DNA of 64,000 nucleotides from Streptomyces calvus (GCF_006782915.1 NZ_VCNP01000030.1:1-64000); one strand, 5' to 3'. Counted from the stretch's first letter, positions 7,470 through 16,423 are shown. Notes: generated by a model not told the origin, from the letters alone. A program made the numbers and translations.

Positions 7470-8429
7470 GTGACCATGCCCACCACTGCACCACACGCTC
7501 TCAGCGACGTCACCGCGTCCGACAGCACGCTGCGCCGTTTCCTCCACGGGCTGCCCGGCGTCGACGCGGTCGGCCTGGAGGCGCGTGCCGCCTCCCTCGG
7601 CACCCGCTCGATCAAGACGACCGCGAAGGCGTACGCCATCGACCTCGCCATCTCGATGGTCGACCTGACGACGCTGGAAGGCGCGGACACCCCGGGCAAG
7701 GTCCGGGCGCTCGGCGCGAAGGCGGTCCATCCCGACCCGACCGACCGTGCGACGCCCGCCACGGCCGCGGTCTGCGTCTATCCCGACATGGTGGCCACGG
7801 CCAAGGAGGCCGTCGCGGGCTCCACCGTCAAGGTCGCCTCGGTCGCCACCGCGTTCCCGGCCGGCCGCGCCCCGCTGGCGGTCAAGCTGGCGGACGTCCG
7901 CGAGGCCGTCGCCGCCGGTGCGGACGAGATCGACATGGTCATCGACCGCGGGGCGTTCCTCGCCGGGAACTACCGGAAGGTGTACGACGAGATCACCGCG
8001 GTGAAGGAGGCCTGCGGGACGAGCGCCCGCCTGAAGGTCATCTTCGAGACGGGCGAGCTGTCGACGTACGACAACATCCGCCGGGCGAGCTGGCTCGGCA
8101 TGCTCGCGGGTGCGGACTTCATCAAGACCTCGACCGGAAAGGTCGCCGTCAACGCGACCCCGGCCAACACCCTGCTCATGCTGGAGGCCGTGCGCGACTT
8201 CCGTGCGCAGACCGGCGTCCAGGTCGGTGTGAAGCCGGCCGGCGGCATCCGCACCAGCAAGGACGCGATCAAGTTCCTGGTGCTGGTGAACGAGACGGTG
8301 GGTGAGGACTGGCTGGACAACCACTGGTTCCGCTTCGGCGCCTCCTCGCTGCTGAACGATCTGCTGATGCAGCGCCAGAAGCTGGCCACCGGCCGTTACT
8401 CCGGCCCCGACTACGTGACGGTGGACTGA
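7470..8429 (+). CDS. deoC: Deoxyribose-phosphate aldolase
   Basis: A 319-residue class I aldolase that cleaves 2-deoxyribose-5-phosphate to glyceraldehyde-3-phosphate and acetaldehyde. Family motifs: VCVYPDMV near residue 104, EIDMVIDRGAFL near 155, the Lys-containing FIKTSTGK near 217, and GVKPAGGIRTSKDA near 252, whose Lys assists proton transfer. The extra ~60 N-terminal residues relative to E. coli DeoC are usual in actinobacteria. GTG 7470 is used, or ATG 7476; neither has a convincing ribosome binding site, consistent with a leaderless mRNA. Two aldehyde dehydrogenase genes follow after 5 bp and could oxidise the acetaldehyde. Confidence 0.94.
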   Translation: MTMPTTAPHALSDVTASDSTLRRFLHGLPGVDAVGLEARAASLGTRSIKTTAKAYAIDLAISMVDLTTLEGADTPGKVRALGAKAVHPDPTDRATPATAAVCVYPDMVATAKEAVAGSTVKVASVATAFPAGRAPLAVKLADVREAVAAGADEIDMVIDRGAFLAGNYRKVYDEITAVKEACGTSARLKVIFETGELSTYDNIRRASWLGMLAGADFIKTSTGKVAVNATPANTLLMLEAVRDFRAQTGVQVGVKPAGGIRTSKDAIKFLVLVNETVGEDWLDNHWFRFGASSLLNDLLMQRQKLATGRYSGPDYVTVD

Positions 8430-8434
8430 TCACC

Positions 8435-9871
8435 ATGGCATCGGTATTCGCATACGCCCCGGCCCCCGAGTCCCGCTCGGTCGTCGACATCGCGCCGTCG
8501 TACGGCCTGTTCGTCGACGGCGAGTTCGTGGAGGCGGCCGACGGCAAGGTCTTCAAGACCGTCTCCCCGTCCACCGAGGAGGTCCTCTCCGAGGTCGCGC
8601 AGGCGGGCGAGGCGGACGTGGAGCGCGCGGTGAAGGCGGCCCGCAAGGCGTTCGAGAAGTGGTCGGCGCTGCCCGGCTCCGAGCGCGCGAAGTACCTGTT
8701 CCGCATCGCGCGGATCATCCAGGAGCGCAGCCGCGAGCTCGCCGTCCTCGAGACCCTCGACAACGGCAAGCCGATCAGGGAGACCCGCGACGCGGACCTC
8801 CCGCTGGTCGCCGCGCACTTCTTCTACTACGCGGGCTGGGCCGACAAGCTGGACCACGCCGGTTTCGGCGCGAACCCGCGTCCGCTCGGCGTGGCGGGCC
8901 AGGTCATCCCCTGGAACTTCCCGCTGCTGATGCTGGCGTGGAAGATCGCCCCGGCGCTCGCGACGGGCAACACGGTGGTCCTCAAGCCCGCCGAGACGAC
9001 CCCGCTCTCCGCCCTGTTCTTCGCGGACATCTGCCGTCAGGCGGGCCTGCCGAAGGGCGTCGTCAACATCCTTCCCGGCTACGGCGACACGGGCGCCGCG
9101 ATCGTCGCGCACCCGGACGTGAACAAGGTGGCCTTCACCGGCTCCACCGCCGTCGGCAAGGAGATCGCGCGTACGGTCGCGGGCACCCGCAAGAAGCTGA
9201 CGCTGGAACTGGGCGGCAAGGGCGCCAACATCGTCTTCGACGACGCCCCGATCGACCAGGCCGTCGAGGGCATCGTCAACGGCATCTTCTTCAACCAGGG
9301 CCAGGTCTGCTGCGCGGGCTCCCGCCTGCTCGTCCAGGAGTCGATCCACGACGAGCTGCTGGACTCCCTCAAGCGCCGCCTGTCCACCCTGCGTCTCGGT
9401 GACCCGCTGGACAAGAACACCGACATCGGCGCGATCAACTCCGCCGAGCAGCTGGCCCGGATCACCGCGCTGGCCGACCGGGGCGAGGCGGAGGGCGCCG
9501 AGCGCTGGTCCCCGGCCTGCGAACTCCCCTCCTCCGGCTACTGGTTCGCCCCGACGCTCTTCACGAACGTCACCCAGGCGCACACCGTCGCCCGCGACGA
9601 GATCTTCGGCCCGGTCCTGTCCGTCCTCACCTTCCGCACGCCGGACGAGGCGGTCGCCAAGGCCAACAACACCCCGTACGGCCTGTCGGCGGGCATCTGG
9701 ACGGAGAAGGGTTCGCGCATCCTGGCGGTCGCGAACAAGCTCCGCGCGGGCGTCGTCTGGTCCAACACGTTCAACAAGTTCGACCCGACCTCGCCGTTCG
9801 GCGGGTACAAGGAGTCGGGCTTCGGCCGCGAGGGCGGCCGCCACGGCCTGGAGGCGTACCTCGATGTCTGA
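8435..9871 (+). CDS. NAD(P)-dependent aldehyde dehydrogenase, catalytic partner
   Basis: A 478-residue aldehyde dehydrogenase starting 5 nt after the deoC stop. It has IPWNFPLLM near residue 156, [10 protein letters not shown], the Glu motif LELGGKGAN near 257, the nucleophile motif NQGQVCCAG near 291, and [10 protein letters not shown] near 390. The normal length and intact Cys and Glu indicate an active enzyme. In this operon acetaldehyde from deoxyribose-5-phosphate is a natural substrate (inference). Its stop overlaps the start of the next gene by 8 nt, so the two products are translationally coupled and possibly a complex. Confidence 0.92.
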   Translation: MASVFAYAPAPESRSVVDIAPSYGLFVDGEFVEAADGKVFKTVSPSTEEVLSEVAQAGEADVERAVKAARKAFEKWSALPGSERAKYLFRIARIIQERSRELAVLETLDNGKPIRETRDADLPLVAAHFFYYAGWADKLDHAGFGANPRPLGVAGQVIPWNFPLLMLAWKIAPALATGNTVVLKPAETTPLSALFFADICRQAGLPKGVVNILPGYGDTGAAIVAHPDVNKVAFTGSTAVGKEIARTVAGTRKKLTLELGGKGANIVFDDAPIDQAVEGIVNGIFFNQGQVCCAGSRLLVQESIHDELLDSLKRRLSTLRLGDPLDKNTDIGAINSAEQLARITALADRGEAEGAERWSPACELPSSGYWFAPTLFTNVTQAHTVARDEIFGPVLSVLTFRTPDEAVAKANNTPYGLSAGIWTEKGSRILAVANKLRAGVVWSNTFNKFDPTSPFGGYKESGFGREGGRHGLEAYLDV

Positions 9872-10754
9872 CGCGCGACTGAGTGTCTTCAAGACCTACA
9901 AGCTGTACGTCGGCGGGAAGTTCCCGCGTTCCGAGAGCGGCCGGGTGTACGAGGTGACGGACTCGAAGGGCAAGTGGCTGGCGAACGCGCCGCTCTCCTC
10001 CCGCAAGGACGCCCGGGACGCGGTGGTCGCCGCCCGCAAGGCGTTCGGCGCCTGGTCCGGCGCGACGGCGTACAACCGCGGCCAGATCCTGTACCGGGTC
10101 GCGGAGATGCTGGAGGGCCGCCGCGACCAGTACGTCGCGGAGGTCGCCGACGCCGAGGGGCTGTCGAAGTCGAAGGCGGCGGCACAGGTGGACGCGGCGA
10201 TCGACCGCTGGGTCTGGTACGCGGGCTGGACCGACAAGATCGCGCAGGTGGTCGGCGGCGGCAACCCGGTCGCGGGCCCGTTCTTCAACCTCTCCTCGCC
10301 CGAACCGACGGGCGTGGTGGCCGTGCTGGCTCCGCAGGAGTCGTCGCTGCTGGGTCTGGTCTCGGTGGTCGCCCCGGTGATCGCGACGGGCAACACGGCG
10401 GTCGTGGTGGCCTCCGAGAAGGCGCCGCTGCCCGCCCTGTCCCTGGGCGAGGTGCTGGCCACGTCCGACCTTCCGGGCGGCGTGGTCAACGTGCTGTCCG
10501 GCCGGACGGCGGAGATCGCCGCTCCGCTCGCCGCGCACCAGGACGTCAACGCGATCGACCTGGCCGGCGCCGACGAGGCGCTGGCGAAGGAGCTGGAGAT
10601 CGCGGCGGCGGACAACCTCAAGCGCGTCCTGCGTCCACAGCCTGTGGACAACTGGTCGGCGGATCCCGGAACGGACCGCATGACGGCGTTCCTGGAGACC
10701 AAGACGGTCTGGCACCCGACGGGTTCCCTGGGCGCCTCCGGCTCCGCGTACTGA
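9864..10754 (+). CDS. Half-length aldehyde dehydrogenase homologue lacking the catalytic Cys
   Basis: A 296-residue protein from ATG 9864. It has an ALDH N-terminal domain (YKLYVGGKFPRSESG, AYNRGQILYRVAEML, WYAGWTDKIAQVVGG, GVVAVLAPQESSLLG, GNTAVVVASEKAPLPALSLGE). It ends at about the point where a full enzyme would enter the catalytic domain: there is no GQxC nucleophile and no ELGGK Glu. The reading frame is clean and coupled to the complete ALDH upstream, so it is not decaying debris. ALDH16 proteins carry a complete ALDH domain followed by a second, catalytically dead one in a single chain; this pair looks like a split version (inference). Confidence 0.87.
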   Translation: MSDARLSVFKTYKLYVGGKFPRSESGRVYEVTDSKGKWLANAPLSSRKDARDAVVAARKAFGAWSGATAYNRGQILYRVAEMLEGRRDQYVAEVADAEGLSKSKAAAQVDAAIDRWVWYAGWTDKIAQVVGGGNPVAGPFFNLSSPEPTGVVAVLAPQESSLLGLVSVVAPVIATGNTAVVVASEKAPLPALSLGEVLATSDLPGGVVNVLSGRTAEIAAPLAAHQDVNAIDLAGADEALAKELEIAAADNLKRVLRPQPVDNWSADPGTDRMTAFLETKTVWHPTGSLGASGSAY

Positions 10755-10770
10755 CGGCCGCCCCACGAAC

Positions 10771-10816
10771 CGGAGCGCCGCACCCCGCCTCCGTCCGGGC
10801 GGGTTGCGGCGCTCCG
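10771..10816. terminator. Strong bidirectional hairpin terminator
   Basis: CGGAGCGCCGCACCCCGCC (10771-10789) pairs with 10798-10816 across an 8-nt loop with a single G-T mismatch. It sits between the deoC-ALDH operon and the convergent secreted-protein gene. Confidence 0.85.
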
Positions 10817-10830
10817 CCGTGTACCGGACG

Positions 10831-11229
10831 TCAGCGGGCCGGCAGGGCCGACGCCGGTCCGACCACCGGAATGCTGCCGACCGACGGCGCCTGCGCCACC
10901 GGCCCGGTCACCGCCCGCGAGTCCACCGGCCGGAAGTCCGCGACCTGGGTGCCGACGCCGTTGTCGAGCGGGTCCACGCCCGTGCCGGCCAGCGGGTTGG
11001 GCTTCAGCCCCGCCACCGTGCCCGCGACGGGTCCGGCGACCGGTCCCGCGACCGTGCCCGCCACCGTGCTCGCAGCGGGTCCCGCGACCCGACCGGCGTC
11101 ACCGAGCAGCGGTCCGGAGTCCGCGGCCGAGGCGGTCGCCGCGCCGGCGCCGAGCGCCACTGAGGCGGTCGCGAGGACGGCCAGGGCGCGTCGGGCGGCC
11201 GGTGTCCTGGGTGCCTTGTGTCGGGCCAT
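10831..11229 (-). CDS. Small secreted Ala/Gly/Val-rich protein
   Basis: A 132-residue protein from ATG 11229. It has a Sec signal peptide: a basic MARHKAPRTPAARR, a hydrophobic stretch, and an Ala-rich cleavage region ending near ASA-AD at about residue 35. The mature part is low-complexity with repeated GPVAGTVAG-like units, then LDNGVGTQVADF and a short tail. It contains no Cys. It resembles in style, but not clearly in sequence, the small secreted protein at 17488-17832. The function is unknown; a surface-exposed or aerial-growth-associated role is only a guess. Confidence 0.7.
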   Translation of the reverse strand: MARHKAPRTPAARRALAVLATASVALGAGAATASAADSGPLLGDAGRVAGPAASTVAGTVAGPVAGPVAGTVAGLKPNPLAGTGVDPLDNGVGTQVADFRPVDSRAVTGPVAQAPSVGSIPVVGPASALPAR

Positions 11230-11357
11230 CGTTCTGCCACCTATCGCCTTCGCGGAGTAATCGGGTCGGTGCGCAGCGTAGTTGAGGTGTGACGCGTGCT
11301 TCAAAGCCGTACCGCGGGGTCGTACACCGACCGAACGATGCCTCACACTGGTGTCCC

Positions 11358-12002
11358 GTGAGTTCCCAGTCGCCCATATCCGCGCGAGTCGTGCTGCTCT
11401 GCGGCCCCTCCGGCTCCGGCAAGTCCCTCCTCGCGGCCCGCTCCGGCCTGCCGGTGCTGCGCCTCGACGACTTCTACAAGGAGGGCGACGACCCCACGCT
11501 GCCGCTGATGGCGGGCACCTCCGACATCGACTGGGACCACCCCGCCTCCTGGGACGCGGACACCGCGGTCGCCGCGATCGAACGGCTGTGCCGCACACGT
11601 CGTACGCAGGTGCCGGTGTACGACATCGCGCTCAGCGCGCGCACCGGCGAGGCGACCGTCGACATCGCGGGGACACCGCTGTTCATCGCCGAGGGCGTGT
11701 TCGCCGCGGAGATCGTCTCCCGCTGCCGCGAGGCCGGGCTGCTGGCGGACGCGCTGTGTCTGAGCCGGGGTCCGGTGCGCACCTTCCGCCGGCGCTTCCT
11801 GCGGGACCTGAGGGAGGGCCGCAAGTCGGTGCCGTTCCTGCTGCGCCGCGGCTGGCGGCTGATGCGGCAGGAGCGGTCGATCATCGCCCGCCAGACGGCG
11901 CTGGGCGCGTACGCCTGTGACCGGGACGAGGCACTGGGCCGGCTGGCCTCGGCGGCGGTCGCCGGACGTACGGCGACCGGGACGACGAGCACGGCGGCGT
12001 GA
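11358..12002 (+). CDS. Uridine kinase-like P-loop kinase
   Basis: A 214-residue protein from GTG 11358; an upstream GTG at 11289 would add 23 non-conserved-looking residues. It has a Walker A motif (LCGPSGSGKS) at residues about 13-22, then LRLDDFYKEGDDPTLP and DIDWDHPASWD, typical of the uridine kinase/phosphoribulokinase family. FIAEGVFAAEIV and an Arg-rich lid region (RTFRRRFLRDLREGRKS) follow. The expected activity is phosphorylation of uridine or cytidine, which fits the nucleoside salvage setting. No CTACGCGCGTAG site precedes it. Confidence 0.8.
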   Translation: MSSQSPISARVVLLCGPSGSGKSLLAARSGLPVLRLDDFYKEGDDPTLPLMAGTSDIDWDHPASWDADTAVAAIERLCRTRRTQVPVYDIALSARTGEATVDIAGTPLFIAEGVFAAEIVSRCREAGLLADALCLSRGPVRTFRRRFLRDLREGRKSVPFLLRRGWRLMRQERSIIARQTALGAYACDRDEALGRLASAAVAGRTATGTTSTAA

Positions 12003-12404
12003 CCGCGACGCCCCGCACCGGGCGTGCCGGCGGCGGGACGCGGACCGTGGCAGCCTGACGCGGCCCGCACGCCGGGCGGGACGCGGACCGCGGTGGCCCG
12101 AGGCGACCCCCGCGGGCGCGCCGGGCGCGGACTGTGGCGGTCCGGCGTCGGCGCCCGCTCCGGGCGGAGGGGGCGCGGGCCGTGACGGCGGGCGGCGGCG
12201 GGACGCGGTGACGTGTGCGGGCGGGGCGAGGGCGCGAGCGCGCGAAAGGCGGGACTGGACGGGCCCCCCAGCCCAACCAGTCCCGCTGTTTCGCATCCCC
12301 CGTGCGGTCCCCCGTTCCCCCTCCCTCGTTTCCCCCTTGCTCCCCCTGGCTCCCCCGTGATCCCCCCGGATCCCAGAGGCCCCGTGCCCCCTTGTACTCC
12401 CCCT

Positions 12405-12475
12405 CGGGACTCCCCGTTGTGCTCCCCCTCGGGACTCCCCGTTGTGCTCCCCCTCGGGACTCCCCCTTGCTTCCC
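12405..12475. repeat. 25-bp tandem repeat in the uridine kinase/sigQ gap
   Basis: GGGACTCCCCGTTGTGCTCC plus CCCTC repeats with GGGAC at 12406, 12431 and 12456. The surrounding 12003-12524 is C-rich low-complexity DNA between convergent genes, with a second two-copy repeat of GGCGGGACGCGGACCG near 12032 and 12077; no gene is seen. Confidence 0.8.
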
Positions 12476-12524
12476 CCGCTTCCCGCGGCAACGCCCCCCG
12501 GCGTCCCCGCGGTCCCCCTCCGCC

Positions 12525-13274
12525 TCAGGCGACCAGTTCGCCGAAGGCGTCCTCCTCGTCACGGCCGAAGCTGAGGACCTCGTCCTCGCGCAGCCGGCGG
12601 AGCGACCGCCAGATGCTGGACTTCACCGTGCCGACACTGATGCCGAGGATGTCCGCGATCTCCGGGTCCGTGCGGCCCTCGTAGTAGCGCAGGACCAGCA
12701 TGGTGCGCTGGAGTTCCGGCAGCCGGGCCAGCGCCTGCCACAGGACCGCGCGCAGTTCGGTGCCGCGCATCGCGTCCGTGTCGCCGGGCGTCTCCGGCAG
12801 TTCCTCGGTCGGGTACTCGTTCAGCTTGCGGCGGCGCCACGCGCTGATGTGCAGGTTGGTCATCGTCCGCCGCAGGTAACCCCCGACGGCCGCCTTGTCG
12901 CTGATCCGGTCCCACGCGCGGTAGGTCGAGAACAGTGCGCTCTGCAGCAGGTCCTCGGCCTCGAAGCGGTCACCGGTCAGGTGGTAGGCGGTGGCGTACA
13001 GGGAGGCGCGGCGCTCCTGGACGTAGGCGGTGAACGCCGCCTCGGCGTCCGCCTGCCGCGCCTGACGGCGCTCCCCCGAGCCCTCCCCGTACGTGTTTCC
13101 CCCGTGCGTCTCCCCCGTGGGGGCGTCAACCACCGTCATGATCGCGGTGTGCTGACGCCCGGTGCCGCGAGCGCACCCCCGCCCGCTCACGGCACCGGAC
13201 TTCTCGGAACCCCGGTGCACGTCGTGCAGACGCGTGACCACTGCGCTGGTCATGGTGCCGTGCAGCGTGTTCAT
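12525..13274 (-). CDS. sigQ: ECF-type RNA polymerase sigma factor SigQ
   Basis: 249 residues from ATG 13274; the internal ATG 13139 (MTVVDAPTGE) would give a 204-residue form and is also plausible. Region 2 runs through LYATAYHLTGDRFEAEDLLQ, YRAWDRI and GGYLRRTMTNLHISAWRRRK. Region 4 is LARLPELQRTMLVLRYYEGR then DPEIADILGISVGTVKS. This is the SigE-family pattern, and the position divergent from afsQ1/afsQ2 identifies sigQ. In S. coelicolor SigQ is under AfsQ1 control and opposes its effect on antibiotic production. An AfsQ1-type box lies about 100 bp upstream of the longer start. Confidence 0.9.
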   Translation of the reverse strand: MNTLHGTMTSAVVTRLHDVHRGSEKSGAVSGRGCARGTGRQHTAIMTVVDAPTGETHGGNTYGEGSGERRQARQADAEAAFTAYVQERRASLYATAYHLTGDRFEAEDLLQSALFSTYRAWDRISDKAAVGGYLRRTMTNLHISAWRRRKLNEYPTEELPETPGDTDAMRGTELRAVLWQALARLPELQRTMLVLRYYEGRTDPEIADILGISVGTVKSSIWRSLRRLREDEVLSFGRDEEDAFGELVA

Positions 13275-13371
13275 CTCGCGCCCCCCGTCGTGGACTTCCG
13301 GTGTTCGGCCCTGCTGTTGTGCTTGTGCCGAAAAGCTTGCCGGGGGACCTTCATGGCCGTGTCCGCCGACT

Positions 13372-13387
13372 GTCACAGACCTGTCAC
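13372..13387. promoter_or_regulatory. AfsQ1-type binding site GTCAC-N6-GTCAC
   Basis: GTCAC at 13372-13376 and 13383-13387 separated by AGACCT gives the GTnAC-n6-GTnAC arrangement known for AfsQ1. A further GTCAC lies at 13396-13400. The site is between the divergent sigQ and afsQ1 starts. Confidence 0.75.
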
Positions 13388-13517
13388 AGGGGTCGGTCAC
13401 GGCGGGAACACAGATCCTTCACAGGAATCGGTGCACGTAGCGGCACGTATGCGGGCCCAATGGGCATCTGTCGTCCACGGGTCGAACAGGCAGCCCTCCA
13501 TGGGCCAGAATGAGCCC

Positions 13518-14195
13518 GTGCCTTCCCTGTTGCTGATCGAGGACGACGACGCCATCCGTACGGCCCTGGAGCTCTCCCTGACGCGCCAGGGACACCGGGT
13601 GGCGACCGCTGCCAGCGGTGAGGACGGTCTGAAGCTGCTGCGTGAGCAGCGGCCGGATCTGATCGTGCTGGACGTGATGCTGCCCGGCATCGACGGGTTC
13701 GAGGTGTGCCGGCGCATCCGGCGCACGGACCAGTTGCCGATCATCCTGCTGACCGCGCGCAGCGACGACATCGACGTCGTGGTCGGCCTGGAGTCCGGCG
13801 CCGACGACTACGTCGTCAAGCCGGTGCAGGGGCGGGTGCTGGACGCCCGGATCCGGGCGGTGCTGCGGCGCGGGGAGCGCGAGTCCAGCGACTCGGCGAC
13901 CTTCGGCAGCCTGGTCATCGACCGTGCGGCGATGACCGTGACGAAGAACGGCGAGGACCTCCAGCTGACGCCGACCGAGCTGCGGCTGCTGCTGGAGCTG
14001 AGCCGGCGGCCGGGCCAGGCGCTGTCCCGGCAGCAGTTGCTGCGGCTGGTGTGGGAGCACGACTACCTGGGCGACTCGCGTCTGGTGGACGCGTGTGTCC
14101 AGCGGCTGCGCGCCAAGGTCGAAGACGTGCCGTCGTCCCCGACGCTGATCCGTACCGTGCGCGGTGTCGGCTACCGGCTGGATCCGCCTCAGTGA
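13518..14195 (+). CDS. afsQ1: Two-component response regulator AfsQ1
   Basis: A 225-residue OmpR/PhoB-type regulator from GTG 13518; an in-frame ATG at 13500 would add six residues. The receiver domain has LLIEDDDAIR (acidic pocket), the phospho-acceptor Asp in VLDVMLPGIDG near residue 52, LTARSD, and YVVKPV with the conserved Lys near 102. The winged-helix output domain ends VDACVQRLRAKVED, IRTVRGVGYRL. Its stop overlaps the GTG of the sensor kinase. AfsQ1/Q2 are known to respond to nitrogen/glutamate status and to control antibiotic genes in S. coelicolor. Confidence 0.93.
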   Translation: MPSLLLIEDDDAIRTALELSLTRQGHRVATAASGEDGLKLLREQRPDLIVLDVMLPGIDGFEVCRRIRRTDQLPIILLTARSDDIDVVVGLESGADDYVVKPVQGRVLDARIRAVLRRGERESSDSATFGSLVIDRAAMTVTKNGEDLQLTPTELRLLLELSRRPGQALSRQQLLRLVWEHDYLGDSRLVDACVQRLRAKVEDVPSSPTLIRTVRGVGYRLDPPQ

Positions 14196-15799
14196 CCGAG
14201 GAACACCAAGGGGGGAGCCGCGGCTGGTCCGCGGCACGCAAGGGGATCTGGTCACGGCTGCGCTTCACCAGCCTGCGGCTGCGGCTGGTCGTGGTGTTCG
14301 GGCTGGTCGCGCTCACCGCCGCGGTGTCCGCATCGGGCATCGCGTACTGGCTGAACCGCGAGTCCGTGCTGACCCGTACGCAGGACGCGGTGCTGCGGGA
14401 CTTCGAGCAGGAGATGCAGAACCGGGCGGGCGCACTGCCCGAGCACCCGACGCAGGACGAACTGCAGCGCACCGCCGGTCAGATGGCCAACACCGGCCAG
14501 GGATTCACGGTGCTGCTGGTCGCCGAGAACCCCGACGGGCGGACCGTGTACGGCAGTTCGGGCGGGCTGAACGGCTTCTCGCTGCAGGACGTGCCGGCCT
14601 CGCTGCGCGAGGCGGTGACCGAGCGGCAGAAGGTCACCGCGACCAACAAGTACCCGCACCGCCTGTACTGGCAGCGGACCGTGGAGAGCGACGTCCCGTA
14701 CCTGGTGGCGGGGACCCGGGTGATCGGCGGCGGTCCGACGGGCTACATGCTGAAGTCGCTGGAGCCCGAGGCCAAGGACCTCAACTCGCTCGCCTGGTCG
14801 CTGGGGATCGCCACGGGTCTCGCGTTGATAGGGTCCGCGCTGCTCGCGCACGCCGCCGCCACGACGGTGCTGAAGCCGGTGCAGCGGCTCGGGGTGGCCG
14901 CCCGGCGGCTCGGCGAGGGCAAGCTGGACACCCGGCTCAGGGTGTCGGGGACGGACGAACTGGCCGATCTGTCCCGGACGTTCAACAAGGCGGCCGAGGC
15001 GCTGGAGAAGCGGGTCGCCGACATGGCCGCGCGCGACGAGGCGTCCCGGCGGTTCGTGGCGGACATGAGTCACGAGCTGCGCACCCCGCTGACCGCGATC
15101 ACGGCGGTGACCGAGGTGCTGGAGGAGGAGCTGGAGTTCGAGGGCGGCGGCATCGACCCGATGATCGAGCCCGCGGTGCGGCTGGTGGTCAGCGAGACGC
15201 GCCGGCTGAACGACCTGGTGGAGAACCTGATGGAGGTCACCCGCTTCGACGCGGGCACCGCCCGCCTGGTCCTCGACGACGTCGACATCGCCGACCAGAT
15301 CACCGCCTGCATCGACGCGCGGGCCTGGCTGGACGCGGTCGAGCTGGACGCCGAGCGCGGCATCCACGCCCGGATCGACCCGCGCCGGCTGGACGTGATC
15401 CTGGCCAACCTCATCGGCAACGCGCTCAAGCACGGCGGTTCGCCGGTGCGGGTGGCGGTGCGGGAGGAGACCGCGGCCGGGCCGGAGGGCGCCGCGGACG
15501 AGGGTGTGGTGGTCATCGAGGTGCGGGACCACGGGCCGGGCATCCCGGAGGAGGTCCTGCCGCACGTCTTCGACCGCTTCTACAAGGCCAGCGCCTCCCG
15601 GCCGCGCTCCGAGGGCAGCGGTCTGGGCCTGTCCATCGCCCTGGAGAACGCGCACATCCACGGCGGTGAGATCACCGCGGCCAACTCCCCCGAGGGCGGT
15701 GCCGTGTTCACCCTGCGGCTGCCGCGGGACGTGTCGGCGCAGAGCCCCTCGGAGCAGGCCGGCGACACCAAGGACGAAGGCGCTGAGGGGGACGCCTGA
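14192..15799 (+). CDS. afsQ2: Two-component sensor histidine kinase AfsQ2
   Basis: A 535-residue membrane kinase whose GTG overlaps the afsQ1 stop. The first membrane helix is at about 30-52 and the extracytoplasmic sensor region at 53-200. The second helix, at 205-228, is followed by a HAMP domain (RRLGEGKLDTRLRVSGTDEL). The H-box FVADMSHELRTPLTAI lies near residue 293. The N, G1 and G2 boxes are NLIGNALKHGG, RDHGPGIPEE and GSGLGLSIALENAHIHGG. The lipoprotein gene begins immediately after its stop, so sensor, regulator and lipoprotein form one operon. Confidence 0.94.
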   Translation: MTEEHQGGSRGWSAARKGIWSRLRFTSLRLRLVVVFGLVALTAAVSASGIAYWLNRESVLTRTQDAVLRDFEQEMQNRAGALPEHPTQDELQRTAGQMANTGQGFTVLLVAENPDGRTVYGSSGGLNGFSLQDVPASLREAVTERQKVTATNKYPHRLYWQRTVESDVPYLVAGTRVIGGGPTGYMLKSLEPEAKDLNSLAWSLGIATGLALIGSALLAHAAATTVLKPVQRLGVAARRLGEGKLDTRLRVSGTDELADLSRTFNKAAEALEKRVADMAARDEASRRFVADMSHELRTPLTAITAVTEVLEEELEFEGGGIDPMIEPAVRLVVSETRRLNDLVENLMEVTRFDAGTARLVLDDVDIADQITACIDARAWLDAVELDAERGIHARIDPRRLDVILANLIGNALKHGGSPVRVAVREETAAGPEGAADEGVVVIEVRDHGPGIPEEVLPHVFDRFYKASASRPRSEGSGLGLSIALENAHIHGGEITAANSPEGGAVFTLRLPRDVSAQSPSEQAGDTKDEGAEGDA

Positions 15800-16423
15800 A
15801 TGGACGTACGACGCGGGACCGTACGCCGGCTGCCGGTGCTGCTGGCCCTCGGCGTGCTCGGTGGCGCGCTCGCCGGGTGCGGGATCCGGGCCACGGAGGT
15901 GCCGACCGACTTCGGGCCCGCACCCTCGCGGGTGAGCTGTTCGCTGGCCGAGCCGGAGGTGACCACGCAGGCCGTGCGGGGGCTGCCGGTGCGGGTGTTC
16001 CTGCTGTGCGGGTCGTCGCTGGTGTCCGTCGACCGGACGGTGCGGGTGCCGGACGGGGCGGCGGACTCGCGGCGGGTGACGGTGGCGCAGGGGCTGCTGG
16101 ACGAGCTGTCCCGGCAGCCGACGGCGGCCGAGCAGGAAGCCGGGTACACGACGCGCGTACGGGGCGGGACGACCGTGAGCGGTCCGCGGCCCGGCGACCC
16201 GGAGGACACGCTGCGGCTGAGCACCGCGCCGGGGAGCCTGTCCGCGGCGGGGCTCGCGCAGATCGTGTGCACCTTCTCCGACTCGGCGGCGGCCGAGGGC
16301 GACGGCTCGGTGGTCCTCGGCGGTCCCGACGACGGGCGGCCGCGCCGCTACGAGTGCACGGACGAGGTCCGTGCCCGTCCCGACGCCGGGCAGCCGCCGT
16401 CGTCGGAGACCACCGGGAACTGA
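15800..16423 (+). CDS. AfsQ-operon lipoprotein, GerMN-like
   Basis: A 207-residue lipoprotein whose ATG directly follows the afsQ2 stop. The signal peptide ends in the lipobox LAGC, with the lipidated Cys at about residue 28. The mature part, RVFLLCGSSLVSVDRTVRVP followed by TVAQGLLDELSRQPTAAEQE, resembles the GerMN fold pattern (strand-rich start then a Leu-rich helix with a GPT..E-like turn). A second pair of Cys (IVCTF, YECTD) could form a disulfide. A kinase, regulator and GerMN lipoprotein set recalls MtrAB-LpqB, where the lipoprotein tunes the kinase; this role is inferred. Confidence 0.78.
   Translation: MDVRRGTVRRLPVLLALGVLGGALAGCGIRATEVPTDFGPAPSRVSCSLAEPEVTTQAVRGLPVRVFLLCGSSLVSVDRTVRVPDGAADSRRVTVAQGLLDELSRQPTAAEQEAGYTTRVRGGTTVSGPRPGDPEDTLRLSTAPGSLSAAGLAQIVCTFSDSAAAEGDGSVVLGGPDDGRPRRYECTDEVRARPDAGQPPSSETTGN

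Noticed and set aside
9864..10754. Half-length ALDH as a pseudogene
   Set aside because: The frame is clean, codon use is typical, it is translationally coupled upstream, and it ends with a normal stop before a strong terminator.
12213..13517. Upstream extension of the AfsQ1 frame over sigQ
   Set aside because: It is antisense to sigQ and C-rich spacer; the receiver domain starts at GTG 13518.
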